Assembly (NCBI GenBank): GCA_947258755.1
Contig: CAMYJO010000020.1
Location: forward strand, 1 to 63,565
Source: an uncultured Gammaproteobacteria bacterium
GTDB taxonomy: Bacteria > Pseudomonadota > Gammaproteobacteria > JAADHQ01
Reading direction: 5' to 3'
Length of the DNA: 63,565 nucleotides
The notes below the pieces were generated by a model, which saw only the letters and a program-made list of their open reading frames with translations, was not told the origin of the DNA and ran no database searches. Made by a program: the position numbers and the translations under genes. How positions within the stretch are numbered: position 1 is the stretch's first letter; every line of letters starts with the position of its first letter. Positions 7,881 through 17,489 of this stretch are shown one piece after another.

Positions 7881-8450
7881 ATGGGTGTGATTCTTACAGA
7901 AAACTCGACCACGGCTTTATGGGTCAAGCTGGTCCAGAATGCCGGTGAAAGCTGCCAGCAGCCACTGGATGTGGAGCTCGAAAGCTACCTGGTGTTTATG
8001 CTCATGCGCCATCAGGGTGATATCGGCCTGGCCGATACAGTCATCGCGCCGCGATACCTGCAGGGCATGCAGGCCCAGGGCCAGTCGGGTATCCAGCAAT
8101 TACAGACCGTCGCCGATCAATGCCTACTGTATTCCGGCCTGTTTCCGCAACATGCAAGTCGTCGCCTGGTCAAGGCGCGCTATTATGTCGACCTCGGCCG
8201 TTCGGCCTATATGCTGGTGGCAGAGCGGGTGAAATCGATTTCCGCGGTGTTGTACGAAAATCTTTCCAGACAATTTGTCGACCTGATGGATATCCTGCAG
8301 GCGCTGCGTTTCAGCGCCAACACCGCTGAGCTGGACTCATTATTGTTGATTGATTATTGCCGGGAATGCGATAGCCAGTATGCACGCCGGTTGCTGCAGG
8401 AACGCTATGGGAACGCCCTTCTAACACTACCAGACAAGCATAAAAACTAA
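7881..8450 (+). CDS. Conserved hypothetical protein (189 aa)
   Basis: A soluble, mostly helical protein without signal peptide or membrane segments. ATG start with GAGG nine bases upstream. A paired-residue stretch ([19 protein letters not shown]) and [18 protein letters not shown] near residues 34-51 look conserved, but I recognise no catalytic motif. It is divergent from glyQ and ends 16 bp before the end of the convergent radical SAM gene. No function assigned. Confidence 0.7.
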   Translation: MGVILTENSTTALWVKLVQNAGESCQQPLDVELESYLVFMLMRHQGDIGLADTVIAPRYLQGMQAQGQSGIQQLQTVADQCLLYSGLFPQHASRRLVKARYYVDLGRSAYMLVAERVKSISAVLYENLSRQFVDLMDILQALRFSANTAELDSLLLIDYCRECDSQYARRLLQERYGNALLTLPDKHKN

Positions 8451-8466
8451 TCCTTGATCTATTTTT

Positions 8467-9126
8467 TTAGCCGACCTGATCAAGAACACGCCGTCGGAAT
8501 TTGACCCCATAGGTATCGGCAATGTCACGACAGGCCTTGATATCTACTCCCACCAGGCCGTCGATTGCTGTCACGGTGATGTCATCGATCTGTTTTTTTG
8601 CGCTGCTGATAAAATCGAGCAATGCCGGATAAGTACCCTGTTGAGGTGGGCGGCAATGATGGTTATACACGGTTTCCGATTGCGCATTCAATGAGATGGA
8701 AATAGCATCGACTTTGCCGGCCAGCTCAGGTGTGATGTCCATGCCTTGGACCAGGTTGCCGAGTCCATCGGTATTCAGGCGTACCCATGTGCGCCCATGG
8801 ATTGCTTGTGCCACTTCCAGTAATACCGACAGGCGCATGGTCGGTTCGCCAAGGCCACAAAACACGACCTCGTGATAGCGGCCGGGATCACCAATGGCCT
8901 GTATTATATCGGCCGCCGTCGGCTCAGCAGACAACCTCAGATTGTAGCCCTGGACATCCCATTGCTTGTTAAATTTCGGGCAAAAGGAACATTTGAGCGT
9001 GCACTGGTTGGTTATGTTGACATAGCAATTGCCATGTAATTCATATGCCAGTGTATCGTTCCCTGTGGAATTACCCTTTTCGCCCTGTCCCTTGATGTGC
9101 GACGTGCTGCCCAATAGCTGCTCCAT
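8467..9126 (-). CDS. Radical SAM protein of the TatD-associated type
   Basis: The segment NCYVNITNQCTLKCSFCPK (about residues 33-51) carries the CX3CX2C motif that binds the radical SAM 4Fe-4S cluster. It is followed by FCGLGEPTMR (GxxE-type SAM contact) and VRLNTDGLGN. At about 219 residues this is a compact radical SAM domain without an added Fe-S or SPASM domain. The sequence around the cluster (FCPKFN..WDVQGYNLRL) resembles the small radical SAM proteins often linked to TatD nucleases; no tatD lies in the window. Substrate unknown. The start has no obvious Shine-Dalgarno sequence. Confidence 0.85.
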   Translation of the reverse strand: MEQLLGSTSHIKGQGEKGNSTGNDTLAYELHGNCYVNITNQCTLKCSFCPKFNKQWDVQGYNLRLSAEPTAADIIQAIGDPGRYHEVVFCGLGEPTMRLSVLLEVAQAIHGRTWVRLNTDGLGNLVQGMDITPELAGKVDAISISLNAQSETVYNHHCRPPQQGTYPALLDFISSAKKQIDDITVTAIDGLVGVDIKACRDIADTYGVKFRRRVLDQVG

Positions 9127-9730
9127 AAAACTTTTACGGAAAGTATGGTTTATACCTCTTTTTGCATGAAACAGTGATGATTTGGATCAAAATTGCTGTT
9201 ATTGGCCTTATTACAAATAAAATTACACGCCCAGATCGAAAAGAGCGAAAAGGGGTCAGCGTGGTTTCACGAATCAAGTGCAACACGCACAATGCCGTGT
9301 TGCAAATCCCTTGGCAGACTAAAATTTGAGGAACCCCGAGCACCTCGGCCGGGTGTTTACAGGACCATGAGTTGACGACAAACAGCGCCTATTTTTCATT
9401 ATAATGTCGCTATAATCCTCTAAAATACGCTAATTGCCTTTAAAGAGTCCAACTCAGCAGGATATGAAAAATATGCTGTTATATAAAGTATGTATAACTA
9501 AGATATTCGCAGTGCAGTCCGCAGATACCATGAATTAATGTATTTAATCAGTGTATTAGGATGGTATCGACACTGGGCGACGGCATCTATTAGAGAAACA
9601 CAGCGATTAAAATAAATATTAGTATTTTCTTATAAAGATTTTACTAATGCCGCCGTTACAGTAGTAATCGGAATTTAACAGCCGCTAGTCGGCTTGAGAA
9701 TCTATTTGTGTAAATTTTGTGGAGGCAGAA
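9127..9730. other. 604-bp intergenic region
   Basis: No convincing gene. A 50-codon plus-strand frame at about 9177 (MIWIKIAVIGLITNK) has no ribosome binding site. A candidate promoter zone, TTATAATGTCGCTATAAT, lies near 9400-9415. A small stem AGCCG-CTAGT-CGGCT lies near 9681. The string AAAAGGGGTCAG (about 9247) resembles part of the repeat at 13093-13116. GGAGG before 9731 belongs to the next gene. Confidence 0.5.
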
Positions 9731-10559
9731 ATGGCTTATACGGTAAAACGACCCTTTATTAATCTGGGACTGATGGTGGCACTGGCGTTGCCTGGCGTGG
9801 CATCAGCCGACTATGTGTTTACCGCCCCACCGTGAAACAGCGGAGGCAGGTCAGAAACTTTATGGGCCGTTGGCAGATCATTTGTCCGGTTTACTAAATG
9901 AGAAGGTGGTTTATCAGCATCCGGGTAACTGGCGTAAATATAAAAAAGAAATGCAGAAAGGCTCGTATGACATCGTTTTTGATGGTTCGCACTTTGCCGC
10001 CTGGCGAATGGAGAACAAACAGGCCAAAGCCGCGGTAAAATTACCAGGCGGATTAAGTTTTGTACTGGTTGCGCGCAAAGAGCTGAAACTCACCGATAAA
10101 AAGCAGCTCATTGGTAGAAAGGTATGTACATTACCATCGCCTAACCTGGGTGCCATGACCGTCTATTCTATGTATCCGAACCAGATGAGTCAGCCTGTTT
10201 TTACGTTTAATAAAGGCGGATTCAAGAAAGTAGCGAAAAAGCTGCTAGCAGGAAAATGTGATGCGGCCATTATGCGTAAATCCTTTTTTGCGAAGAAAAT
10301 GCCACAGGATCAACGCGACAAACTGAACGTGCTCGAGACCAGCAAGCCATACGTAAACCAGGGTGTGACCCTGAATGCACGTATACCTGCGGCAAAACGT
10401 AAGCTGATTATCAAGTCACTGACCAAGGGTGAGGGCAAGAATGCAGCACTGCCATTGCTCAAACGCTTCAGCGGTAAGGCCAAGGCCTTTGTCGTTGCTG
10501 ACACCAAGGAGTATGGCGAGTTAAACCTGCTGAAAAAGAACAATATGTTTGGTTGGTAA
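9731..10559 (+). pseudogene. PhnD-like periplasmic substrate-binding protein, frameshifted
   Basis: A normal start (GGAGG, then ATG at 9731) encodes a signal peptide ending LPGVASA and the mature start DYVFTAPP, then a stop at 9833. The rest of the protein continues in another frame from about 9826 (RETAEAGQKLYGPLADHL) to 10559. Together they give a PhnD-family phosphate/phosphonate-type binding protein of about 275 residues (YDIVFDGSHFAAWR, SPNLGAMTVYSMYPN, GKCDAAIMRKSFF). One net frameshift lies in GCCCCACCG at about 9826-9836. No ABC permease or ATPase is adjacent. The downstream frame could only start internally without a signal peptide, so the gene is inactive unless the shift is a sequencing error. 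Confidence 0.8.
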
Positions 10560-10579
10560 TAACCCAATCAGTGTAAAGA

Positions 10580-10606
10580 AAAGGCCCGCATCAGCGGGCC
10601 TTTTTT
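10580..10606 (+). terminator. Rho-independent terminator
   Basis: AAGGCCCGC and GCGGGCCTT pair around an ATCA loop and are followed by TTTTTT. It lies 20 bp after the PhnD-like pseudogene. Confidence 0.9.
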
Positions 10607-10750
10607 GTGGCTGTCAACACGCATAGAACTAAAGTGGAACAAACACGATGGATAGATTCAGACACCGACGCGGGGATTTGTTATTATCATCATTCATTCC
10701 CTCTCAGTTTGTGTAAACAAGGCAGACTGCATCGACATAAGGCATAACAA

Positions 10751-11884
10751 TTGGAAAAGCTGCAAGTACCACAAGGCGAATTTTATCTGGCGCGCTATCC
10801 TAAGCGTAAAAAAGAGCAGCTGCGCGCCTGGGATGCCGCCGATGAATTGGTATTGAATCATATACATGAGCAAAGCTGGTTGGATACAGAAACTCGCTTG
10901 CTGATCATCAATGACAGCTTTGGTGCACTGAGTATCGCATTGGCGGACTATACACCTGAAATGAGCAGTGATTCATACCTGGCCATACAGGGCAGCCGTG
11001 CTAATCTCAATGCCAATGGTATGGATGTATCGACAGTCAGTTTTCATAGCAGCATGGATAAACTGCAGGGTAGTTATGATCGCGTCGTGATAAAAATACC
11101 AAAGAGCCTGGCGCAGTTAGAGGTACAGTTGCATGACATCCGCCCGCATCTGCATGCCGGCAGCCAGGTCATCGCCGCCGGCATGGTCAAGACCATTCAT
11201 AAGTCGACGTTGGCGTTATTTGAAAAAATAATAGGGCCGACACATACTTCACTGGCACGCAAGAAAGCACGACTGGTGTTTTGTGAGTTTGATGCAGAGT
11301 TGAACCCAGGGGAGAATCCGTACCCCAGTGTGTACACGCTCGAAAACACAGATTATAAGATCACCAATCATGCCAGTGTCTTTTCGCGACAAGGATTGGA
11401 TATCGGTACGCGGTTTCTATTACAGCATATACCCGCTTCTACATTGCCATTGACGATTGTTGACCTCGGTTGTGGTAATGGCGTTGTTGGTTTGATAGCA
11501 GCAGAGCGGAATCCCGAGGCAGAATTAATTTTTACGGACGAATCGTATATGGCCGTGGCCTCGGCCAAAGCGACGTTTACAGCGGCTTTTGCCGAGCAAC
11601 GTCAAGCGACATTCCAAGTAGCAGACGGTCTTGAGGGTATTGATGATAACAGTGTTGATCTGATTCTAAATAATCCGCCTTTCCACCAACATAACGCCAT
11701 CGGTGATGCCGTTGCCGGACAGATGTTTAGCGCCGCGAAAAAGGCATTGAAACAAGGGGGTGAGTTGTGGATCGTCGGCAACCGCCACCTTGCCTACCAT
11801 ACAAAATTAAAACAATTGTTCGGTAACTACCAAAATATCGCCAGTAATAAAAAGTTTGTCATACTCAAGGCTATTAAGCGTTGA
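10751..11884 (+). CDS. rlmG: 23S rRNA (guanine-1835-N2)-methyltransferase
   Basis: SAM-dependent methyltransferase of the RlmG/RsmC type. It has an N-terminal degenerate methyltransferase-like domain (about residues 1-190) and a C-terminal catalytic domain. The SAM-binding motif is VDLGCGNGVVG (about 237-247), and NNPPFH (about 311) is the N2-guanine methyltransferase motif IV. The 377-residue length fits. The best start is a TTG at 10751; no in-frame ATG preserves the N-terminal domain. RlmG rather than RsmC is favoured by the NPPFH motif and length, but the two are close. Single gene downstream of a terminator. Confidence 0.85.
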   Translation: MEKLQVPQGEFYLARYPKRKKEQLRAWDAADELVLNHIHEQSWLDTETRLLIINDSFGALSIALADYTPEMSSDSYLAIQGSRANLNANGMDVSTVSFHSSMDKLQGSYDRVVIKIPKSLAQLEVQLHDIRPHLHAGSQVIAAGMVKTIHKSTLALFEKIIGPTHTSLARKKARLVFCEFDAELNPGENPYPSVYTLENTDYKITNHASVFSRQGLDIGTRFLLQHIPASTLPLTIVDLGCGNGVVGLIAAERNPEAELIFTDESYMAVASAKATFTAAFAEQRQATFQVADGLEGIDDNSVDLILNNPPFHQHNAIGDAVAGQMFSAAKKALKQGGELWIVGNRHLAYHTKLKQLFGNYQNIASNKKFVILKAIKR

Positions 11885-11967
11885 TGCCCTGTTTGTCTAT
11901 CTCTATCTGCTTAAGCTAATAGGCTATACTGAAACGCATATGGACTAACAACAAACCAGGGGTGATT

Positions 11968-12558
11968 ATGGCCGCAGATAAAAAACGTTGCGAATGGGCG
12001 GGTAGTGACCGCGACTATATCAAGTACCACGACAAGGAATGGGGCATGCCGGTCTATAATGATCGTAAATTGTTTGAGATGCTGATACTGGAAGGCGCAC
12101 AAGCGGGCCTGAGCTGGATTACGGTGCTGAAAAAACGCCCGCATTACCGCAAAGTGTTCGAGCGTTTCGACCCGAAAAAGATTGCCCTATACAACAAACG
12201 CAAGGTCAACAGCCTGCTAAAAGACCCCGGCATTATTCGTAACCGTCTCAAAGTGGAATCAACCGTAAAGAATGCGCAACTGTTTCTGGAACTCAAGGCC
12301 GAGCATGGCAAGTTCAGTAATTTTATCTGGCAGTTTGTCGATGGCCGCCCGATACAGAATAATTGGAAGCACATGAAACAGGTACCCGCTACATCCACCG
12401 AATCGGATGTTATGAGCAAGGAACTGAAACGACTTGGGTTCAAGTTTGTTGGCTCAACCATCTGTTATGCCTATATGCAGGCCGTTGGCATGGTCAACGA
12501 CCACACGACCGACTGCTTCTGTTATAACGATATCAAAGCAATGGGAGACAATAAATGA
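11968..12558 (+). CDS. tag: DNA-3-methyladenine glycosylase I
   Basis: Excises 3-methyladenine from alkylated DNA, the first step of base excision repair. The N-terminus MAADKKRCEWAGSDRDYIKYHD and the EWG motif are family hallmarks. The zinc ligands of Tag (N-terminal Cys and His, C-terminal H..C) are represented by C8, H21 and HTTDCFC near the end. I choose the ATG at 11968 (AGGGG five bases upstream) over the GTG two codons earlier; this gives 196 residues. It overlaps the next gene by ATGA. AlkD lies about 4 kb away, so two alkyl-base glycosylases are present. Confidence 0.95.
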   Translation: MAADKKRCEWAGSDRDYIKYHDKEWGMPVYNDRKLFEMLILEGAQAGLSWITVLKKRPHYRKVFERFDPKKIALYNKRKVNSLLKDPGIIRNRLKVESTVKNAQLFLELKAEHGKFSNFIWQFVDGRPIQNNWKHMKQVPATSTESDVMSKELKRLGFKFVGSTICYAYMQAVGMVNDHTTDCFCYNDIKAMGDNK

Positions 12559-13004
12559 ATGCCGCCAGTAAACCCGAAAGCTGCCAGTGGTTGATGCCGA
12601 TTTTGACCGTCAAGGATGTGAATGCAAGCCTGGACTTCTACGAAAAGGCGTTTGGATTCAAGCCAGGCCTGGCCATGCCCGATGATAATGGCACGATCGC
12701 CTATGCCGACATGCAGTACAAGGGTACACAAGTCCTGATGATGATGTATGAAGGTGCCTTTGGTAGTACATCACGTACGCCACTGAACACAGCCGTTGAA
12801 TCACCGGTGGGCCTGTATGTGTACTGCGATAATGTCGATGCATTGTATACGCAAGCCGTTAACGCACAGGCACAAGTCATCAATGCACCTGAAGACATGT
12901 TCTGGGGCGATCGCACCACCTGCATTAAAGACCCGGATGGACATACATGGACCTTTGCGACACATATTGCCGATGTCGATCTTGAGAATGATGCAAAGAA
13001 ATAA
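12555..13004 (+). CDS. VOC-superfamily protein (glyoxalase/bleomycin-resistance fold)
   Basis: A 149-residue protein with two beta-alpha-beta-beta-beta halves of the vicinal oxygen chelate fold: LMPILTVKDVNASLDFYEKAFGF at the start and a second half ending FWGDRTTCIKDPDGHTWTFATH. The pattern resembles the PhnB-like/YP_ subset of VOC proteins. It overlaps tag by four bases, so the two are co-translated. A link to alkylation or electrophile stress is suggested only by the neighbour. Substrate unknown. Confidence 0.8.
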   Translation: MNAASKPESCQWLMPILTVKDVNASLDFYEKAFGFKPGLAMPDDNGTIAYADMQYKGTQVLMMMYEGAFGSTSRTPLNTAVESPVGLYVYCDNVDALYTQAVNAQAQVINAPEDMFWGDRTTCIKDPDGHTWTFATHIADVDLENDAKK

Positions 13005-13028
13005 AATAGGTAGTCCGTTAAGGTGTAT

Positions 13029-13059
13029 CGTCATTGCGAGAGAAGCGAAGCAATCTCAT
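13029..13059. repeat. Degenerate CGTCATTGCGAG-type dispersed repeat
   Basis: CGTCATTGCGAGAGAAGCG and AAGCAATCTCAT match the core of a short repeat (CGTCATTGCGAG...GAAGCAATC) that recurs in the intergenic DNA of many unrelated bacteria. It appears once here, in the 257-bp gap between the VOC gene and the GGDEF gene. Confidence 0.6.
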
Positions 13060-13092
13060 ACTACGAAGTAGAATACTCAAAGCAGGTGGTGC

Positions 13093-13116
13093 TTTAAAGG
13101 GCTCTGACCCCTTAAA
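13093..13116. repeat. Inverted repeat TTTAAAGGG...CCCCTTAAA
   Basis: The 24-bp near-palindrome TTTAAAGGGCTCTGACCCC-TTAAA resembles AAAGGGGTCAGAGCCCTTT elements that I associate with the edges of IS200-like/REP-associated transposase genes in gammaproteobacteria. No transposase is nearby. It sits 34 bp past the other dispersed repeat (13029-13059). Confidence 0.5.
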
Positions 13117-13261
13117 TTGCCTTAAATTCTTTATTTATCAGTCACATTCATGAAATGTGACGCTGCTACTCCATGGCCTGTGAATGGGCATCCGCACTCA
13201 AGTTTATACTTATATATGCCGTTAAAATAGGTATTACTCACAACGCGTAACTCACCCATCG

Positions 13262-16149
13262 ATGTTTTTCTTTAAAAACAACTCGAGCAAGCAGGATAGC
13301 GGCCCAGGCAAAGAGGACGAGCCAAGGTCCGTGAACCGGCAACAATTCCGGAAACTCCAGCAAAAATTACTACATGCACAGTTACAGAATGAGTTATTTT
13401 TGGGCCTGGCGATTATTGTCATTACTTGTTTCATGTACTGGAATACGACGCCGACTTTCTTACTCATTGGCTGGACCTGTTCGGTCCTGATCATGTACGC
13501 CTGGCGCGCACTATTTGTTGCTGAAAAATTTTCGGACAATGATCACTTTCACGCAAGTTTATGGGGCACGCAATACATCATAGCTGTCATTCTATCAGCC
13601 TGCGCCTGGGGTTCACTTAGTTTAATCGCCTATTATTACGGCAACGACATAACACATTTGTTCACGCTGTTTGCATTGGTGGCCGTTACCTTGTCCGCCT
13701 ATACATCGATGCAGTCTTCTCCATTGACCTTCATCATATTCGCAATCATCACGTTGTCACCGAGTATCACATTAGTCATTTCAAAAGGTAATTTCAACCG
13801 CATAGCCTATGGCACAATCACTGTCTTACTGACGATGGTGTTACTATCGTCTTCAAGAAAGATGCGCAACTTGTTATCGCACTCTATTCGTCTCAGCTCG
13901 CATAACAAAGAGCTTATCCAGAAGCTTGTAACCGCAAGAGAATCAACAGAAGTGATCAATGACAAGCTGGGTAAAACAAACGATAAATTACAGGTTGAAA
14001 TTGGCGAGAGAAGAAATGCAGAAATTGTAATCAGGGAATCCAAGGAGCGCATTCAGGCTATTTTCGAAGGCATGCAGGATACGATTTACAAAGCAGATTT
14101 AGAGGGAGTTATCACCTGGATCAGTCCAGCTGCCAGAATCATGTTCGGTTATGACCCGGATGAATTAATCGGTGAACATCTGCGAATCCTATATGCTGAC
14201 CCTGAGGACTTCGAAAAACATAATCAGGCGATGAACCGGGAATTCGGGCATTTACAACACTATGAAATACAGATGCGCTATAAAGATGGCCGAGACGTGT
14301 GGGTGTCGGAGAATGCCTTCTATCGATATGATGAGCTTGGCATCATCGGGCATGAGGCGACGCTGCGAGACATCACAGAACTGAAGTTGACCAGGAATGA
14401 ATTGCAACTTGAGCAGGAACGCGCCTTTGTTACACTCGGTTCAATCGGAGATGGTGTCATTGCGCTTTCTCTGTATAGTGAAATCGAGTACATGAATGTC
14501 GTCGCAGAACAGGGCACGGGCTGGCATATTGAAGAGGCCCGAGGACTTCCATTAAAAGACGTATTCAAAATAGTTGATGAGAAAAGCCTGAAGTCGATGC
14601 CGGACCCTGCGCAATTATGCCTGGATGAAGGTGAAACGATTATGCTACCGGGTTATCTATTGCTGATGCATCGTAACTCGAACCAGCGGCTGTCAATTGA
14701 AGTTAATGCCTCGCCGATACGTAATGCTGTCGGTGAAATCATTGGTGTAGTATTGGTTTACCATGATGTTTCTGAACTGCGTAGTCTTGCGCAGATGACC
14801 TATCAGGCAAGCCATGACGCCTTGACCGACCTTATAAATCGTCGAGAATTTGAGAAGCGTGTTCATTATGCTTTTGAGAATGCACGTGACAAAGATATTC
14901 GATATGCGCTCTGTTTTCTTGACCTGGATAATTTCAAAATAGTCAACGACACCTGTGGTCATGCAGCCGGCGATGAATTACTTAAGCAATTGACTGGTAA
15001 CATACAACAAAGTATCAGGGAGGGTGATACCCTTGCCAGGCTAGGTGGGGATGAATTTGGGATACTGTTTGCGGGTTGCTCTATAGAGAAAGCTGAGAAG
15101 CTTGCGGAAAAAATGCGTGAACAGATCAGTCAATTCCGCTTTATATGGGAATCAAATTCATTTCGAGTTGGCGCCAGCATGGGACTTGTGCCTATTACAG
15201 CAGAGAGCAGCAGCATGAGTGAAATTTTGAGTGCGGCTGACTCTGCCTGTTATGTTGCGAAGGAGAACGGCCGTAATCGTGTTCATGTATATGAGCTGAA
15301 TGACACAGAACTGATGGAACAGCAAGGGCAGATGCGCTGGGTGAACCGGCTCCAGGAAGTGTTGGAAAACGACCGCTTCCGATTGTACCGATTGATCCAC
15401 AAAAAAAGAGTGAAGAAAAACTTCACGGCGAAGTATTGCTGCGTATCCGGGAAGAAAATGGCGACATAATCAGCCCGGGAAGCTTCATCCCCGCAGCAGA
15501 GCGTTATTCACTCATGCCTGCTATAGATCGGTGGGTCATCGAAAACACGCTCGCTACATTAGCCATCGATATCGATCATATCAATGAGCTTGTCGGTGTG
15601 ATCAGCATCAATCTGTCAGGACAGTCCTTGTCTGATGAACGCCTGATGCAATACCTGATCGAACAGATTATAGAATCTGGTGTGCCACCGGAAATCCTCT
15701 GCTTTGAAATTACTGAAACCGCTGTTATATCCAATCTGAGCAATGCCACGGGCCTGATTGCTGAATTACGTACAATGGGATGTGAGTTCGCACTGGATGA
15801 TTTTGGTGTGGGTTTGAGTTCATTTGGCTATCTAAAGAACCTTGCAGTTGACTACCTGAAACTGGATGGTTGCTTCATCAAAAACATGACCAAAGATAAA
15901 ATTGATCTGGCCATGGTGCAGTCTATCAATCATATCGGTCAGACCATGAATATTAAAACAATTGCTGAATATGTAGAAAACGAAGATATTCTACAGGCAC
16001 TGGCTGAACTCAAAGTCGACTATGCTCAAGGTTACCATGTTGGAAAACCTGAGTCGCTGGAAAGAACGCTATATGGAGAGCAACAGTCGCTGATCACATC
16101 GGAAGCCGATTTAGTAACTGGGCAGCTATTAAGTAAGTACCGATCATAA
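13262..16149 (+). pseudogene. GGDEF-EAL membrane protein with frameshift at the start of the EAL domain
   Basis: The 5' frame (13262-15469) encodes about six membrane segments (residues 45-200), a coiled stretch, two PAS domains (about 260-505) and a GGDEF cyclase domain. The cyclase has an intact RLGGDEF and an RxxD inhibitory site (REGD) five residues before GGDEF. The EAL phosphodiesterase continues in the -1 frame to 16149, with motifs EVLLR, INLSGQ, FEITET, LDDFGVGLSS and KLDG all present. The conserved LYxQPIVPID entry is broken: LYR is in one frame and PIVPID in the other, over the shared sequence CCGATTGTACCGATT (15380-15400). As it stands, a 735-residue cyclase without an EAL domain is made. 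An A7 run follows the junction and could allow slippage. Confidence 0.85.
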
Positions 16150-16214
16150 TAAAGCAAATTTTGTGAATATGGGCGGGCCATACTATACCCATTATTAGCC
16201 CTTGCGCTTATCAG

Positions 16215-16919
16215 TCAAATCCTTCCCTTTAAATAAGCAATCCTGCGTGGCTGGTTGAATTTTTCAATCGCGTATCTAAGCATAGTACGTGGCATCTGTT
16301 TGTAATAAAGACGCAGGAACATTTCTTCAACGTCAATATCGCGGTTACCGATTTCACGGATCATCCAGCCAACTGCCTTATGGATCAGGTCTTCCTGATC
16401 GTTTAGTAATAATTTTGAGAGTTTAAGTGCATCGGTATATTGCTCGTTTTTTATAAAATGGAAGCAGGACATGATGGCAATGCGGCGGTCCCATATACGC
16501 TCTGATTGTGCTAACTCATACAGTATGGAACGGTCCTTATCGAACAAAAAGACGCCGACAATATGCGGTGCCGAACTATCGACCAGATCCCAGTTATTGA
16601 TGTATTGCGTGTTATCCAGATAAAGATTGAAAATTTTCTCGCGTCTTGCTTCATTAGCATTAGTGAACTGGTGCACCAGGAGCAGTAAGGAAAATAATCT
16701 GATTTCATGAAATTCGGACTTAAGCAGGGACTTTATTTTTGTCAGCGAGGCGTCCTCAAATAAAGGGACTGTTTTTCTTAACACCGGGACCCGGATGCCA
16801 AGAAACTTATCACCGTATCCATATTCACCTTCGCCTGTTTTAAAAAATCGCGCGGAATGGGCAGCTATTTTGGCATTTCCCCGTTTTTTTAAATAGGCGC
16901 TGATATTTTTTTGAGCCAC
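16215..16919 (-). CDS. AlkD-like DNA alkylation repair protein
   Basis: A 234-residue HEAT-like-repeat DNA glycosylase of the AlkD family, which excises N3- and N7-alkylated purines without base flipping. Visible family features are NNWDLVDSSAPHIVG (about residues 113-127), IWDRRIAIMSCFHFI, HKAVGWMIREIGNRD and the C-terminal PRTMLRYAIEKF. The length matches Bacillus AlkD. It is a single gene, convergent with the GGDEF-EAL gene. All parts appear intact. Confidence 0.93.
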   Translation of the reverse strand: MAQKNISAYLKKRGNAKIAAHSARFFKTGEGEYGYGDKFLGIRVPVLRKTVPLFEDASLTKIKSLLKSEFHEIRLFSLLLLVHQFTNANEARREKIFNLYLDNTQYINNWDLVDSSAPHIVGVFLFDKDRSILYELAQSERIWDRRIAIMSCFHFIKNEQYTDALKLSKLLLNDQEDLIHKAVGWMIREIGNRDIDVEEMFLRLYYKQMPRTMLRYAIEKFNQPRRIAYLKGRI

Positions 16920-17002
16920 GTTTAATCCGTTATTTGTTATCTTTGAGTCTTTATTAAATCTAGATGATATTGCTCTTTATAGTGTAGTCATATTTGAGCA
17001 GC

Positions 17003-17455
17003 CTATATCCAGCGTCTGACACGGGCGCAGTATTCACTGTAATACTCGCCAAACTTGTTGCTGAGCGCATGCTCCTCAGCTCTGATATTGAGAATGCTGA
17101 GGGTATATATAAAACAAGGCACGAATAGGATGTTTAGCAGGTTACCGAGATAAATACACCAGGCAGATAAAATAAGCAGGAATCCAAGATACATGGGGTT
17201 GCGTGTATAACGATAGATGCCGGCGACAACCAGCTTGCTGGCGTTATCAGGTTTGAGCGGGTTAACCGTTGTATTGTGTGTTCGGAACAATGCGCCGCCA
17301 GCGATAATCAGAGTTAGGCCGGAGGCAGTTAGCAGTATGGCGATAATTGGCAAACTGCCATGTGTGAAATTGACGAATGGAGCTTGTGTCTTAACGACAA
17401 ACATCAACGAAGAAAAAAATAATAGTTGTAAAGCAGGCGGTATTCTTATCGGCAT
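17003..17455 (-). CDS. Isoprenylcysteine carboxyl methyltransferase-family membrane protein
   Basis: A 150-residue integral membrane protein with about four membrane segments and the signature GIYRYTRNPMYLGFLL (residues 78-93) plus RAEEHALSNKFGEYYSEY near the C-terminus. These form the SAM-binding part of ICMT/phospholipid methyltransferase-like enzymes. Bacterial members methylate varied lipids or small molecules, and the substrate is not evident. The next gene upstream on the same strand is 34 bp away, so they may be co-transcribed. Confidence 0.88.
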   Translation of the reverse strand: MPIRIPPALQLLFFSSLMFVVKTQAPFVNFTHGSLPIIAILLTASGLTLIIAGGALFRTHNTTVNPLKPDNASKLVVAGIYRYTRNPMYLGFLLILSAWCIYLGNLLNILFVPCFIYTLSILNIRAEEHALSNKFGEYYSEYCARVRRWI

Positions 17456-17489
17456 ACAAGACAGTCCTTGTAGTAATGATAGAGCATAC

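Noticed and set aside
7706-7927. 74-codon N-terminal extension of glyQ
   Set aside because: GlyQ proteins begin at about the ATG at 7705. The extension overlaps the divergent gene at 7881 and would remove the promoter region.
9177-9329. Small 50-codon plus-strand frame with a hydrophobic start
   Set aside because: No ribosome binding site, no resemblance to a known family, and composition like the surrounding non-coding DNA.
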